From NCBI GenBank assembly GCA_964390645.1, contig CAYMLL010000132.1:1-19474 (forward strand): 19,474 bases of DNA. Direction: 5' to 3'. The position numbers and the translations under genes were made by a program. Source of the stretch: CAYMLL01 sp964390645. Lineage in GTDB: Bacteria; Planctomycetota; UBA8108. Position 1 is the first letter of the stretch. Each line of letters begins with the position of its first letter. This document shows, piece by piece, positions 6,875 through 14,505 of the stretch. A model generated the notes under the pieces. It had not been told where the DNA came from, made no database searches, and saw only the letters and a list, made by a program, of their open reading frames with translations.

Positions 6875-7327
6875 ATGGAAGAAGCGATTCGCCTGTCACG
6901 CGAAAAGATGCTCGCGGGACAGGGCGGCCCCTTCGGGGCGGTGATCGTCGCGGACGACGAGATCATCGGACGCGGCTGGAACCGGGTCACGTCAACGTCG
7001 GATCCGACCGCGCACGCGGAGATCGTCGCCATCCGTGACGCCTGTCGTCAACTCGGCAGCTTCCAGCTCGACGGCTGCGAGCTCTACTCGAGCTGCGAGC
7101 CCTGCCCGATGTGTCTCGGGGCGATTTACTGGGCCCGTCCTTCTCGCGTGTTCTACGCCGCCACGCGCGAGGACGCGAGGCGCGCCGGCTTCGACGACGC
7201 CTTCATCTACGACGAGGTCGTGCTGCCGATCGACCAGCGGCAGATTCCGATGCTGCCTCTCGCCCGGGCGCCGGCGGTCGAGGTCTTCCACGACTGGGCG
7301 CGGCTCGACGGGCGCATCGACTACTGA
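6875..7327 (+). CDS. guaD: Guanine deaminase
   Basis: This 150-residue member of the cytidine-deaminase fold hydrolyses guanine to xanthine and ammonia in purine salvage or catabolism. It follows the Bacillus-type GuaD very closely: GGPFGAVIV, DPTAHAEI (zinc ligand H47, proton shuttle E49), SCEPCPMCLGAIYWARP (zinc ligands C77 and C80), AGFDDAFIYDE and the late RQIPML. The GFDD and IYWARP blocks and the C-terminal extension separate it from the tRNA deaminase TadA. ATG 6875 is preferred because AGGTGA (6861-6866) sits eight bases upstream; an in-frame GTG at 6863 would add four residues. The gene stops 11 bases before the convergent permease B gene ends. It has no obvious functional tie to its neighbours. 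Confidence 0.92.
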   Translation: MEEAIRLSREKMLAGQGGPFGAVIVADDEIIGRGWNRVTSTSDPTAHAEIVAIRDACRQLGSFQLDGCELYSSCEPCPMCLGAIYWARPSRVFYAATREDARRAGFDDAFIYDEVVLPIDQRQIPMLPLARAPAVEVFHDWARLDGRIDY

Positions 7328-7338
7328 GCCGGCGGCCC

Positions 7339-9078
7339 TCAGTCGTGGCGCCTCGGGTCGTCGAAGAGACTCGCGGAGACGGTCCAGAGCACCGCGCAGC
7401 CGGCCGCGTAGAACATCAGGAAGAGCCCGAAGATGGCGATGAGCTCCTCGCTCGGATGACCGTCGACGTACTCCGAGAGCACCCGGAGGCTGGTCGCGAA
7501 GGGGTTTGTGGCGAACACGAAGAGCCCCACCTCGCCGTGTCGGATCATCAGAGAGAGAAACAACGGCGTCAGCAGGAAGGCGCCGATGGTCGCTGCGTAG
7601 GTCTTTACCAGGGCGGCCACGCTGCGATGCGACGTCACCGAGAAGAACACGCCGAGGCAGGTCAGGAAGAGTGTCGTGACGAGGAAGACGATCGTGACCA
7701 TGAGGATCAGGGCGGGATTCTCTCTCGCGAAGACCAGATGGGAGCCGATGAGCGCCCAGACGGCCGCACAGGTGATACCGAGGCCGCTGAAGAAGGTCCC
7801 GAGGAGCTTGCCGAGGAGGATGCGCCGCATCGGCACGAGCGTGCTGCGGAGCAGGTCGAAGTTGCCCTGCTCGATCTCGCGGGTGACGCAGGTCGCGGCG
7901 GCGCCCGGGACGATGAGGGTGATCGCGCCGAGAGCGATCATCGAAATCACGAACGGTACGGCCCTGTCGGACGATCGGTTGGCGAGAATCACCAGGACGA
8001 ACAGCGCCAGCGGAATCCAGAATAGCGCGCCTCGATATCGTGCTCGTCCGAAGAACTCCGTGCGAAGCTCCTTGAGCAGCACGGGATTGTCGAACGGTGG
8101 CATGCGGCGTTTGCCGCGCCGGAGGATGGTCCTTGTTGTCCACGCGAGCTTCGGTCGTCTGCGAGTGGCCGCGTCGTCGGGCCGCGTGCGGAGGCTTCTT
8201 CCGCGTGCGAATCTCCGGCGCCTGGAGTCGGGAGCGTCCGGGGTGCGCACGCGTCGCAGGAGGTAGGCGAAGTGTCCGATCGAGACCAGCGCGCAGTAGC
8301 CCAGGTGGGTGACCCATGAGCTGCTCCAGGTCGGGCCCGCCATCCCGTCACCGAAGACGAGTTGCGGGAGCACGGGAAAGGGTGAGGTGCCGGAGACGAG
8401 GGACAGGGCCTGCGTGGAGTTGAAGAGCGGCTGCCCCGTCGACCGCTGCATCGTCTCCCACAGGAGATAGGCGGTCAGCATCAGAAGCAGGTAGACGCCG
8501 ATGTTCCAGAACGCGACCCAGGTGTAGCCTCGAATCGCCGCGGTTGTGGTGCGCCGACAGCGCATGGAGACTGTCAGGCAGACGATTCCCGAGGAGAGCA
8601 CCGACGCGAAGATGACCGCGTAGGACTTCAGCACCGTCGAGAACTCGAGCCCGCCGAGCATGAAGAGCAGGCAGGCCACGGGTGCCGTCGCCAGCAGGAG
8701 CAGCACGATGTAGCCGAGGGCCCCGAGGAACTTCGAGATGACGATCGACGACGGCGCCAGCAGCGTCGAGTAGAGCAGCTCGTAAGTATCCTGCTCTCGC
8801 TCGCCGGCGATCGCTGCCGCGGTGAAGGCGGGCACGATCAGGAGAGCCGCGACGAGCTGCGTGATGACGAAGGTCAGGAAGACCACGAGGTTCCTGTTGA
8901 AGAACACGACGCTCCCCGACCCGCTCGGCCACTGCAGCAGCGGAAGCAGGCACGAGAGCACGAGGCTCGCGAGGAGCAGCCAGAAGGCCCGGCGCGTGCG
9001 CAGGAGTCCCAGCAGCTCGCGCTTGATCAGCGGCCAGGCGAAGATGCTTCGCAGGACTGCGGACAGTGGGTTCGACAT
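7339..9078 (-). CDS. ABC-2 type permease with duplicated transmembrane unit (module B)
   Basis: The protein is 579 residues and consists of two ABC-2 permease units joined head to tail. Unit 1 (about 15-275) has entry helix IKRELLGLLRTRRAFW and coupling segment AGEREQDTYELLYSTLLAPSSIVISKFLG. Unit 2 (about 328-575) has LKELRTEFFGRARYRGALFW and TREIEQGNFDLLRSTLVPMRRILLGKLLG in the same relative positions. A hydrophilic Arg-rich linker of about 45 residues (280-325) separates them. Each unit has about six hydrophobic segments, so one polypeptide could supply both membrane halves of a transporter powered by the ATPase encoded eight bases upstream. The start is ATG 9078. It is a counterpart of permease A in the facing module, but the two are clearly diverged. 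Substrate unknown. Confidence 0.92.
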   Translation of the reverse strand: MSNPLSAVLRSIFAWPLIKRELLGLLRTRRAFWLLLASLVLSCLLPLLQWPSGSGSVVFFNRNLVVFLTFVITQLVAALLIVPAFTAAAIAGEREQDTYELLYSTLLAPSSIVISKFLGALGYIVLLLLATAPVACLLFMLGGLEFSTVLKSYAVIFASVLSSGIVCLTVSMRCRRTTTAAIRGYTWVAFWNIGVYLLLMLTAYLLWETMQRSTGQPLFNSTQALSLVSGTSPFPVLPQLVFGDGMAGPTWSSSWVTHLGYCALVSIGHFAYLLRRVRTPDAPDSRRRRFARGRSLRTRPDDAATRRRPKLAWTTRTILRRGKRRMPPFDNPVLLKELRTEFFGRARYRGALFWIPLALFVLVILANRSSDRAVPFVISMIALGAITLIVPGAAATCVTREIEQGNFDLLRSTLVPMRRILLGKLLGTFFSGLGITCAAVWALIGSHLVFARENPALILMVTIVFLVTTLFLTCLGVFFSVTSHRSVAALVKTYAATIGAFLLTPLFLSLMIRHGEVGLFVFATNPFATSLRVLSEYVDGHPSEELIAIFGLFLMFYAAGCAVLWTVSASLFDDPRRHD

Positions 9079-9086
9079 CGTTCGAG

Positions 9087-10097
9087 CTAGCGGAGCTTTC
9101 CCTTCGTCAGTGCCATGAAGGCCGTCTCGAGGTCGATCTCCTCCTCGCTGAAGTTGACGAACCGGATTCTCTCGGCGACCAGCACGTCGACGAGATCCGC
9201 GGTCTCCTCCTCGCTGGCGTCGAGCGTCACGCGAAGCGAGGGGCCGTCGCGCTCGACCTCCGTGACCACGCTCTCCTTCAGCAGCACCCGGCTTGCCCGC
9301 TCGGCGTCGACGGACTCGAGGAGGTCGATCGAGAACACGCGGTTGGCGCGCAGCGTTCCGAGGATTTCACGGACTTCACCCGAGGTGACGAGCTTGCCCG
9401 CCTCGATGATCCCGACGGTGTTGCAGATCGTCGACAGCTCCGTGAGGATGTGGGAGGAGACGACGACCGTCTTCCCCATCTTCTGGAGCTCCTTCAGCAG
9501 CTCGCGGAGCTCGATGCGCGCCCGGGGGTCGAGGCCCGAGGCCGGCTCGTCCAGGATGAGCACCCGCGGGTTGTGCAGCAGTGTCTTCGCCAGGCAGGCG
9601 CGCTGCTTCATCCCGCGGGAGAAGGTGTTGACGAGGTCGTCGCGCTTGGGTCCCAGGTCGGTGAGGTCGAGGACGTCGTCGATCACCTTGGGGCGTCGGT
9701 CGCGCGGGATGTAGTAGGCCGCCGCGAAGAAGTCGAGGTACTCTCCCAGAGTCATGTTGTCGTAGACGCCGAAGGCGTCCGGCATGTACCCCACGATCTT
9801 CTTGATCTCGAGGGGATGCTCGACGACGTTGATGCCGTGGATGAGAGCTTTGCCCCGGGTCGGTGTCAGGAGTGCCGCGAGGATGCGGATCGTCGTCGTC
9901 TTGCCGGCGCCGTTCGGTCCGATGTAGCCGAAGATGTCGCCGGTGACGATGCGCAGGTCGAGAGCGTCGAGCGCGAGGTGCTCGTCGTAGGACTTCGAAA
10001 GGCCGATCGTCTCGACCGCCAGGTCGTCACCGATCTCCACGCTGTCGGGTCCGGGTGCCACGTTCCGGGCGGCGTCTGCGCGGTAGCTCTCGCTCAT
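9087..10097 (-). CDS. ABC transporter ATP-binding protein (module B)
   Basis: This 336-residue ATPase of the ABC-2 class has Walker A GPNGAGKTT (60-68), YMPD at the Q-loop position (104-107, again Asp for Gln), signature FSRGMKQR (159-166), Walker B VLILDEP (179-185), D-loop SGLDP and switch histidine in SSHIL (H216). A C-terminal extension ends LETAFMALTKG, matching the LESLFMELTRG ending of the module A ATPase. ATG 10097 is chosen because it follows the stop of accessory gene B by ten bases. The longer frame starts with TTG at 10151, inside that gene. The N-terminal 25 residues are polar and not conserved. It is followed after eight bases by its permease gene. Confidence 0.95.
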   Translation of the reverse strand: MSESYRADAARNVAPGPDSVEIGDDLAVETIGLSKSYDEHLALDALDLRIVTGDIFGYIGPNGAGKTTTIRILAALLTPTRGKALIHGINVVEHPLEIKKIVGYMPDAFGVYDNMTLGEYLDFFAAAYYIPRDRRPKVIDDVLDLTDLGPKRDDLVNTFSRGMKQRACLAKTLLHNPRVLILDEPASGLDPRARIELRELLKELQKMGKTVVVSSHILTELSTICNTVGIIEAGKLVTSGEVREILGTLRANRVFSIDLLESVDAERASRVLLKESVVTEVERDGPSLRVTLDASEEETADLVDVLVAERIRFVNFSEEEIDLETAFMALTKGKLR

Positions 10098-10107
10098 CGC
10101 AGTTCTC

Positions 10108-12318
10108 TCAGCCGTCTTGCGGGGTTCGTTCACGGGACGCCAGCTCGACAACGATGGCTGTTGACGCCCGGCGTCTCCGGAAGCCGTTCGCGTCCGGAAA
10201 CACCGGGCTCGAGGACCACAGGAGCAGGAAGCGCGGTGCCTTTGTCCGCAGATCCCCTCCCGGTCTCGTCAGCTGAATCGGCTCCTCGGACGCCGGCCAC
10301 CATGGCTGTCGAGCCCAGCCCGCCGCGGCCCCGTCGTCATCCGGGCGCATGACGGACCACAGGCAGAGGAAGAAGAGTTCGGTCTCGTGGGCGAGGGGAA
10401 AGAAGAGAAGCGAGCGTGCCGGATTCATGCCGTCGGGGTCGAAGCCTCCTCGTGCGGCTGCGGCCTGGATCTCGTTCTCGCTCCAGGGGGATCGAGTGAC
10501 CCTGTCGGCGGTTCGCGAGACGAGCCCCGCCGGGTCGAAGGCCAGGGTCCGGGTGGTCTCGCGGTCGATGGTGCCGAGCTTCCGCACCCCGCCGGCAGCC
10601 ACCAGGAAGACTTCCATGGGACGCGCGCTGCGGTTCTCGATCGTCGCATCCGCCGGTGTCTCTCGAAGAGACAGGAGGTCGGAGACGTCGCGTCGATAGT
10701 CGCAGCGGAAGAAGCGTGGACCGTTGGGAAAGAGCCTCACCGGTGGGAGCGAGGCGACGTCCGATCCGCTCGGGACTCGAACGGCGTCGGAAGGACCCGG
10801 CAACCGTTTCGCGGGCTCGCCCATGCGGGAAGCCTGGAAGCCGCGCAGCGTCTCCGTGTGACGAGGCTCGGCGGCCGCGCCGTCCCGGGACGGCGCCGGA
10901 TCGAAGCGTGTCCAGCGTGGGGAGATCACGCAGAGGTAGCTCGTCGTCGACGCCTCGGTCTCGCCCGCGGCGAGGCGCAACACGCTGAGCTCCTCGATCT
11001 CCGGGCCGTCGAGTCCGGCGACGAGCCCGAAGAAGCCGATTCCGACGACCGCGACCACCGCGACGGCGGCGATGACCACGAACGTCCACTCGCGTCCGCG
11101 GCGACCGCGAAAGACGATGCGCGGCAGGAGGAAACCGACGAGGGCGTAGGCCAGCATGCCGAGGGCGGCACTGCCCACGGACGGCACCTCGAAGTCGGTC
11201 ATCGAGGTCAGCACGCCGGCCACTCGCTCCTCGATGGCTGCGAGCGCGGTCTCCGAGTCGCCGGCGAAGGACACGGCTCTCGCCACCGCGGGCATCAGGG
11301 CTTCGTGGACAACCGGCAGCTCGACGGCGGTCGGAAAGCGGGAGCCCGTCGGCGCGATCGCCAGCGTCGTCACCCGGCCGTTGCCGACGCGCGCGGTCAC
11401 CGTTCCCCGGGCCTCGTCCCGGGAGGCTCCCTCACGCGGGGTCAGGTCGCGCGCGATGCAGGGAACCGATGCAGCGTCGACGATCCTGCGCAGCTTCTGC
11501 GTCGTCGCCGTCGGGGAGGCAGGGGTAATGTGCAGGAGCGACTGCAGGCGCTCCGGAAGCTCGACGTCCCAGTCCGTCGCGGGAACCGCGACCAGGGTGC
11601 CGCCGCCCCGGACCCAGGTCTCGAGCGCCTCGAAAGCGCCGGGCTCGACTCTCGAGAGCTTCTCGCCCCACAGGATCACCATCTGGTACGACGTGTAGGC
11701 GGACATCCGGTAGGAGAGCTCGTCGGCTCGGGCGTAGTCGAGGCGGCAGGTCGCGCGATCGTCTCCCTCTTCGCCACCTGCGGGGCGGTCGAAGCTGGCC
11801 CGGACCGCGTCGATGAACGGCCTCATTTCCGGCGGCTTCTCCCCGATGACCAGCGCTCGAAGGTACGCGGGCTCCTCGATCGCGAAGGCGGCGTCGACGC
11901 TGACCGCGTAGTCGTCCTGTCGAAAGGCGAGAGAGACCTCGCTCCAGTTCGCTGCGCGCACCGGGACCTCGACGAGCCGCCGGCTCTTCGGAGGCAGCTG
12001 GAGCTGCATACGATAGCCGGCAGACTCCCGGACGAGACGATCGGACGGAATGTCCGGCTCGACCAGACCCGTGACGTTCAGCTCGCCGTTGAAGTGGGCG
12101 CCCTCGTTGATGATGACCGCGCGCAGCAGCGATCGGCCGCGCGTGTCGGCGGCCGGGCCCATGCCCATGCGGACGCTGACGGAGCCGGCCGTGATCTTCG
12201 GTGTGTCACTCTTTTCGCGCCGACGACAGCCGGTGAAGGAAAGCGCGATGAGCACGAGGAGCGTCGCCGACACCACACGGCTGGCACTGGGATGAAGGTC
12301 CGCGAGGGTTTTGCCCAT
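10108..12318 (-). CDS. Module B accessory protein: predicted lipoprotein with GATase-like segment and two membrane helices
   Basis: This is a 736-residue protein of unknown function. The N-terminus has a signal peptide (VVSATLLVLIALSFTGC) with Cys31 at a plausible but imperfect lipobox (Phe at -3). A beta-rich extracytoplasmic domain follows (about 40-150). Next comes a Rossmann/glutamine-amidotransferase-like segment (about 152-250: AYLRALVIGEKPP…YQMVILWGEKLSRVEPGAFEALETWVRGGGTLVAVP), without a catalytic Cys that I can identify. Two membrane helices lie at about 383-403 (GSAALGMLAYALVGFLLPRIV) and 411-434. A further soluble region of 300 residues ends the protein. It shares layout and local motifs with accessory protein A (G-x-GRV-x-x-L, G-x-x-x-[ST]R-x-EP, WV-x-x-GG-[ST]-LV). 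It leads the operon with its ATPase and permease. ATG 12318 has no ribosome site but a promoter-like element just upstream. Confidence 0.85.
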   Translation of the reverse strand: MGKTLADLHPSASRVVSATLLVLIALSFTGCRRREKSDTPKITAGSVSVRMGMGPAADTRGRSLLRAVIINEGAHFNGELNVTGLVEPDIPSDRLVRESAGYRMQLQLPPKSRRLVEVPVRAANWSEVSLAFRQDDYAVSVDAAFAIEEPAYLRALVIGEKPPEMRPFIDAVRASFDRPAGGEEGDDRATCRLDYARADELSYRMSAYTSYQMVILWGEKLSRVEPGAFEALETWVRGGGTLVAVPATDWDVELPERLQSLLHITPASPTATTQKLRRIVDAASVPCIARDLTPREGASRDEARGTVTARVGNGRVTTLAIAPTGSRFPTAVELPVVHEALMPAVARAVSFAGDSETALAAIEERVAGVLTSMTDFEVPSVGSAALGMLAYALVGFLLPRIVFRGRRGREWTFVVIAAVAVVAVVGIGFFGLVAGLDGPEIEELSVLRLAAGETEASTTSYLCVISPRWTRFDPAPSRDGAAAEPRHTETLRGFQASRMGEPAKRLPGPSDAVRVPSGSDVASLPPVRLFPNGPRFFRCDYRRDVSDLLSLRETPADATIENRSARPMEVFLVAAGGVRKLGTIDRETTRTLAFDPAGLVSRTADRVTRSPWSENEIQAAAARGGFDPDGMNPARSLLFFPLAHETELFFLCLWSVMRPDDDGAAAGWARQPWWPASEEPIQLTRPGGDLRTKAPRFLLLWSSSPVFPDANGFRRRRASTAIVVELASRERTPQDG

Positions 12319-12327
12319 GGCCGGGGT

Positions 12328-12355
12328 ATTCTACTTTCAATCGGCGTCCTGTCGA
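12328..12355 (-). promoter_or_regulatory. Candidate sigma-70-type promoter of module B, very close to the start codon
   Basis: On the minus strand TCGACA (12355-12350) and TAGAAT (12333-12328) are separated by 16 bases; each matches the consensus hexamer at five of six positions. The -10 ends nine bases before ATG 12318, so transcription would begin about three bases before the start codon. There is no Shine-Dalgarno sequence. The 186-base divergent gap 12319-12504 otherwise holds only a repeated GATCGACCT (12360-12368 and 12411-12419). Confidence 0.45.
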
Positions 12356-12468
12356 ATGCGATCGACCTGCACTTCGGAGGCCGAATGCGCCGTGATCGCC
12401 TCTGGTGGCCGATCGACCTCCGGGTCTGACCTTTATCGGGCGGCCGCGCAAGGTGTGCGGAATAGCGC

Positions 12469-12497
12469 TTCTGCGGCGTCGATGTACCTGTTAGAAC
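12469..12497 (+). promoter_or_regulatory. Weak candidate promoter for the small lipoprotein gene
   Basis: TTCTGC (12469-12474) and TAGAAC (12492-12497) are spaced by 17 bases. The -10-like hexamer matches four of six positions and lies seven bases before ATG 12505; the -35 is poor. No Shine-Dalgarno sequence is visible, so a leaderless or near-leaderless transcript is possible. Confidence 0.25.
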
Positions 12498-12504
12498 TGC
12501 CTGA

Positions 12505-12993
12505 ATGTCACACGCGAGGGCACTGTCGAGCTGGGTCGTCCTGGCGCCGTTCTGCGCCGGAGTCCTCGCATCGTGCTCGACCTTCGAGCGCGACTGGCAG
12601 CAGCGCCGTCGGGTGGCGGTCGCTCCGGGCGCCTTTCAGGGCTGCTGGGAGGGAACCTGGACGAGCGGCTGGAACGGTCACAGCGGCGGGCTCCGCGCGA
12701 TCATCACGCCGCTCTCGGGCTCGCGTTACGAGGTGCGGTTTCACGCGACGTACGACCTCCTCTTTCTGCCCCTGAGCTTCGAGCACCAGACGCCGATGGA
12801 GGTCCGGCGAGATGGAGACGCTATCCGATTCAAGGGAAGCGCCGATCTCGGCTTCCTTGCCGGCGGCGCCTTCACGTACGACGGTCTGTGCCGGGGCGAG
12901 GTCTACCGGAGCGACTTCGACTCGACGGTCGATCACGGCGTCTTCGAGATGCGCCGGCCGAGACATCGACACCTCTCCCGATCAGCTCCGTAG
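12505..12993 (+). CDS. Small predicted lipoprotein, function unknown
   Basis: The 162-residue protein starts with a lipoprotein signal peptide (SSWVVLAPFCAGVLASC); VLASC is a good lipobox, placing the acylated cysteine at residue 24. The mature part begins with a polar linker, then a compact beta-rich domain with FQGCWEGTWTSGWNGHSGGLRAII…YEVRFHATY, a pattern of alternating Gly/Trp that I associate with short lipoproteins of Planctomycetota. That association is from memory and not proven. It was probably anchored in the membrane facing the periplasm. The last 12 bases overlap the end of the convergent biotin carboxylase gene. It is divergent from module B, so it could share regulation through the 186-base gap. 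No enzymatic motif is visible. Confidence 0.8.
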   Translation: MSHARALSSWVVLAPFCAGVLASCSTFERDWQQRRRVAVAPGAFQGCWEGTWTSGWNGHSGGLRAIITPLSGSRYEVRFHATYDLLFLPLSFEHQTPMEVRRDGDAIRFKGSADLGFLAGGAFTYDGLCRGEVYRSDFDSTVDHGVFEMRRPRHRHLSRSAP

Positions 12994-14505
12994 CTGCCAG
13001 CGTCTCCACGACGACTGCGGCGGGGACGCGATCGGCAGTGGTCCGCGCGCCGTTTCCCGTCGGGAGTTCTCCATGTATGCGAGCGCGGCGGCGACGGCGC
13101 AGAGGTCGGTGCCGCGCGGTTGCGCGCGCAGGAACGTGTCGTCCTCGAGGCGTGTCTCGAGAAGCTGGCAGTGGTAGTCGCCATGGCGGAAGTCCTTGTC
13201 ATCGAGAAGGGCCGCTCCGACCGGTAGCGTCGTCGTCACTCCGCAGACCACCGTGCTGTCGAGCGCCGAGCGCAGGCGCTCCAGGGCCTCTGCGCGGTCC
13301 CTGCCCAGGACGATGATCTTCGCCAGGAGGGGATCGTAGTACGGCGTCACCTCGGTGCCCACGAGGAGTGCGCTGTCGACGCGAACGCCTTCGCCGCTCG
13401 GCCACGACAGCGCATCGATCCGTCCCGCCGAGGGGCGAAAGCCGTCGAGCGGGTCCTCGGCGTTGAGACGAATTTCGATGGAGACGCCCTTCGCGGGCAC
13501 CGCGACGTCGGCGAGGTCGCTCCCATCGTAGCGCTCGCCCTCGGCGACGGCGATCTGCATGGCCACGATGTCGGCACCGCTCGTCTCCTCGCTGACGGGG
13601 TGCTCGACCTGGATACGCGTGTTCATCTCGAGGAAGAAGAGCTCGCCTTCGCGTGACAGGAGGAACTCCAGCGTGCCTGCGCTCCGGTATCTGGTCGTGC
13701 GGATGACGTCACGAGCGGCGAGAAGCAACCTCTGGCGGGTCGTGTCGTCCATCACCGGGCACGGGGTCTCCTCGACGAGCTTCTGCAGCCGACGCTGGAT
13801 CGAGCAGTCGCGTTCGCGAAAGACGCGCACGCCGCCGTGTCCGTCGCCGACGATCTGCACCTCGACATGTCGTGCCGACTCGAGGTAGCGTTCGGCGAAG
13901 AGCAGCGGAGATCCGAACGAGCTCTCCGCCTCCGATCTGGCCAGACGGAGCGCCGAGTCGAGCTCGCTGGCGTCACGCACGATGCGGATTCCCTTGCCGC
14001 CGCCACCGGCGGCCGCCTTCAGCAGCAGTGGCAGACCGATCTCGTCGGCGGCCTGTCTCGCCACGGCGAGCTCTTCGATCGGGTGGTCGGTGCCCGGAAC
14101 CGGTCCGATGCCGATGGCGGACATCGTGCGGCGCGCCTGGAGCTTGTCTCCGAGCGTCGCGATCTGCTGCGCCGTCGGGCCGAGAAACGTCATGCCGGCG
14201 TTCTCGACGGCGCGGGCGAAGTCCTCGCGCTCCGACAGGAATCCGTAGCCGGGATGGACCGCGTCGGCGTCGACGTGACGCGCGGCGTCGAGGACCTTGT
14301 CGATGTCGAGGTAGCTCTCGACTGCAGACCGTCCACCGATCTCGACGACGCCGTCCGCGAGCCGGCCCGGGAGGCTGTCGACATCCACCTCGGAGACGAT
14401 CGCGTACGACTCGATTCCGAGGTCGCGAAGGGTGCGGATCACGCGAGCCGCAATCTCGCCGCGGTTTGCGACCAGCACGCGTCGTATCTTTTTCACGGCG
14501 GTCAT
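12982..14505 (-). CDS. pccA: Biotin carboxylase subunit of propionyl/acyl-CoA carboxylase
   Basis: The 507-residue protein carboxylates biotin on the carrier protein using ATP and bicarbonate. It has the N-terminal domain (IRRVLVANRGEIAARVIRTL, HPGYGFLSE at 84-92), the ATP-grasp domain with glycine-rich loop KAAAGGGGKGIR (163-174), ERDCSIQRRLQKLVEE (231-246) and FLEMNTRIQVEHP (291-303), and the C-terminal carboxylase domain (IEIRLNAEDP). It ends soon after that domain, so it has no fused biotinyl domain. The carrier must be supplied in trans, most likely by the gene at 6264-6767. ATG 14505 overlaps the pccB stop by four bases (ATGA). Acyl-CoA specificity lies in PccB, not here. It is the last gene of the operon. 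Confidence 0.96.
   Translation of the reverse strand: MTAVKKIRRVLVANRGEIAARVIRTLRDLGIESYAIVSEVDVDSLPGRLADGVVEIGGRSAVESYLDIDKVLDAARHVDADAVHPGYGFLSEREDFARAVENAGMTFLGPTAQQIATLGDKLQARRTMSAIGIGPVPGTDHPIEELAVARQAADEIGLPLLLKAAAGGGGKGIRIVRDASELDSALRLARSEAESSFGSPLLFAERYLESARHVEVQIVGDGHGGVRVFRERDCSIQRRLQKLVEETPCPVMDDTTRQRLLLAARDVIRTTRYRSAGTLEFLLSREGELFFLEMNTRIQVEHPVSEETSGADIVAMQIAVAEGERYDGSDLADVAVPAKGVSIEIRLNAEDPLDGFRPSAGRIDALSWPSGEGVRVDSALLVGTEVTPYYDPLLAKIIVLGRDRAEALERLRSALDSTVVCGVTTTLPVGAALLDDKDFRHGDYHCQLLETRLEDDTFLRAQPRGTDLCAVAAALAYMENSRRETARGPLPIASPPQSSWRRWQLRS

Noticed and set aside
6875..7327. tRNA adenosine deaminase (TadA)
   Set aside because: The HAE and PCxxC motifs are shared, but the DPTAHAE, LGAIYWARP and GFDDAFIYDE blocks and C-terminal tail match guanine deaminase instead.
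12360..12419. GATCGACCT direct repeat as an operator
   Set aside because: Two nine-base copies 51 bases apart in GC-rich DNA where GATCG and CGACC are very common; not strong enough to call a site.
10387..12429. 680-codon open frame on the + strand opposite accessory gene B
   Set aside because: It mirrors the codon pattern of the real - strand gene. Its product is Arg/Gly/Asp/Glu-rich without any domain or membrane segment, while the opposite strand has a signal peptide, helices and motifs shared with protein A.
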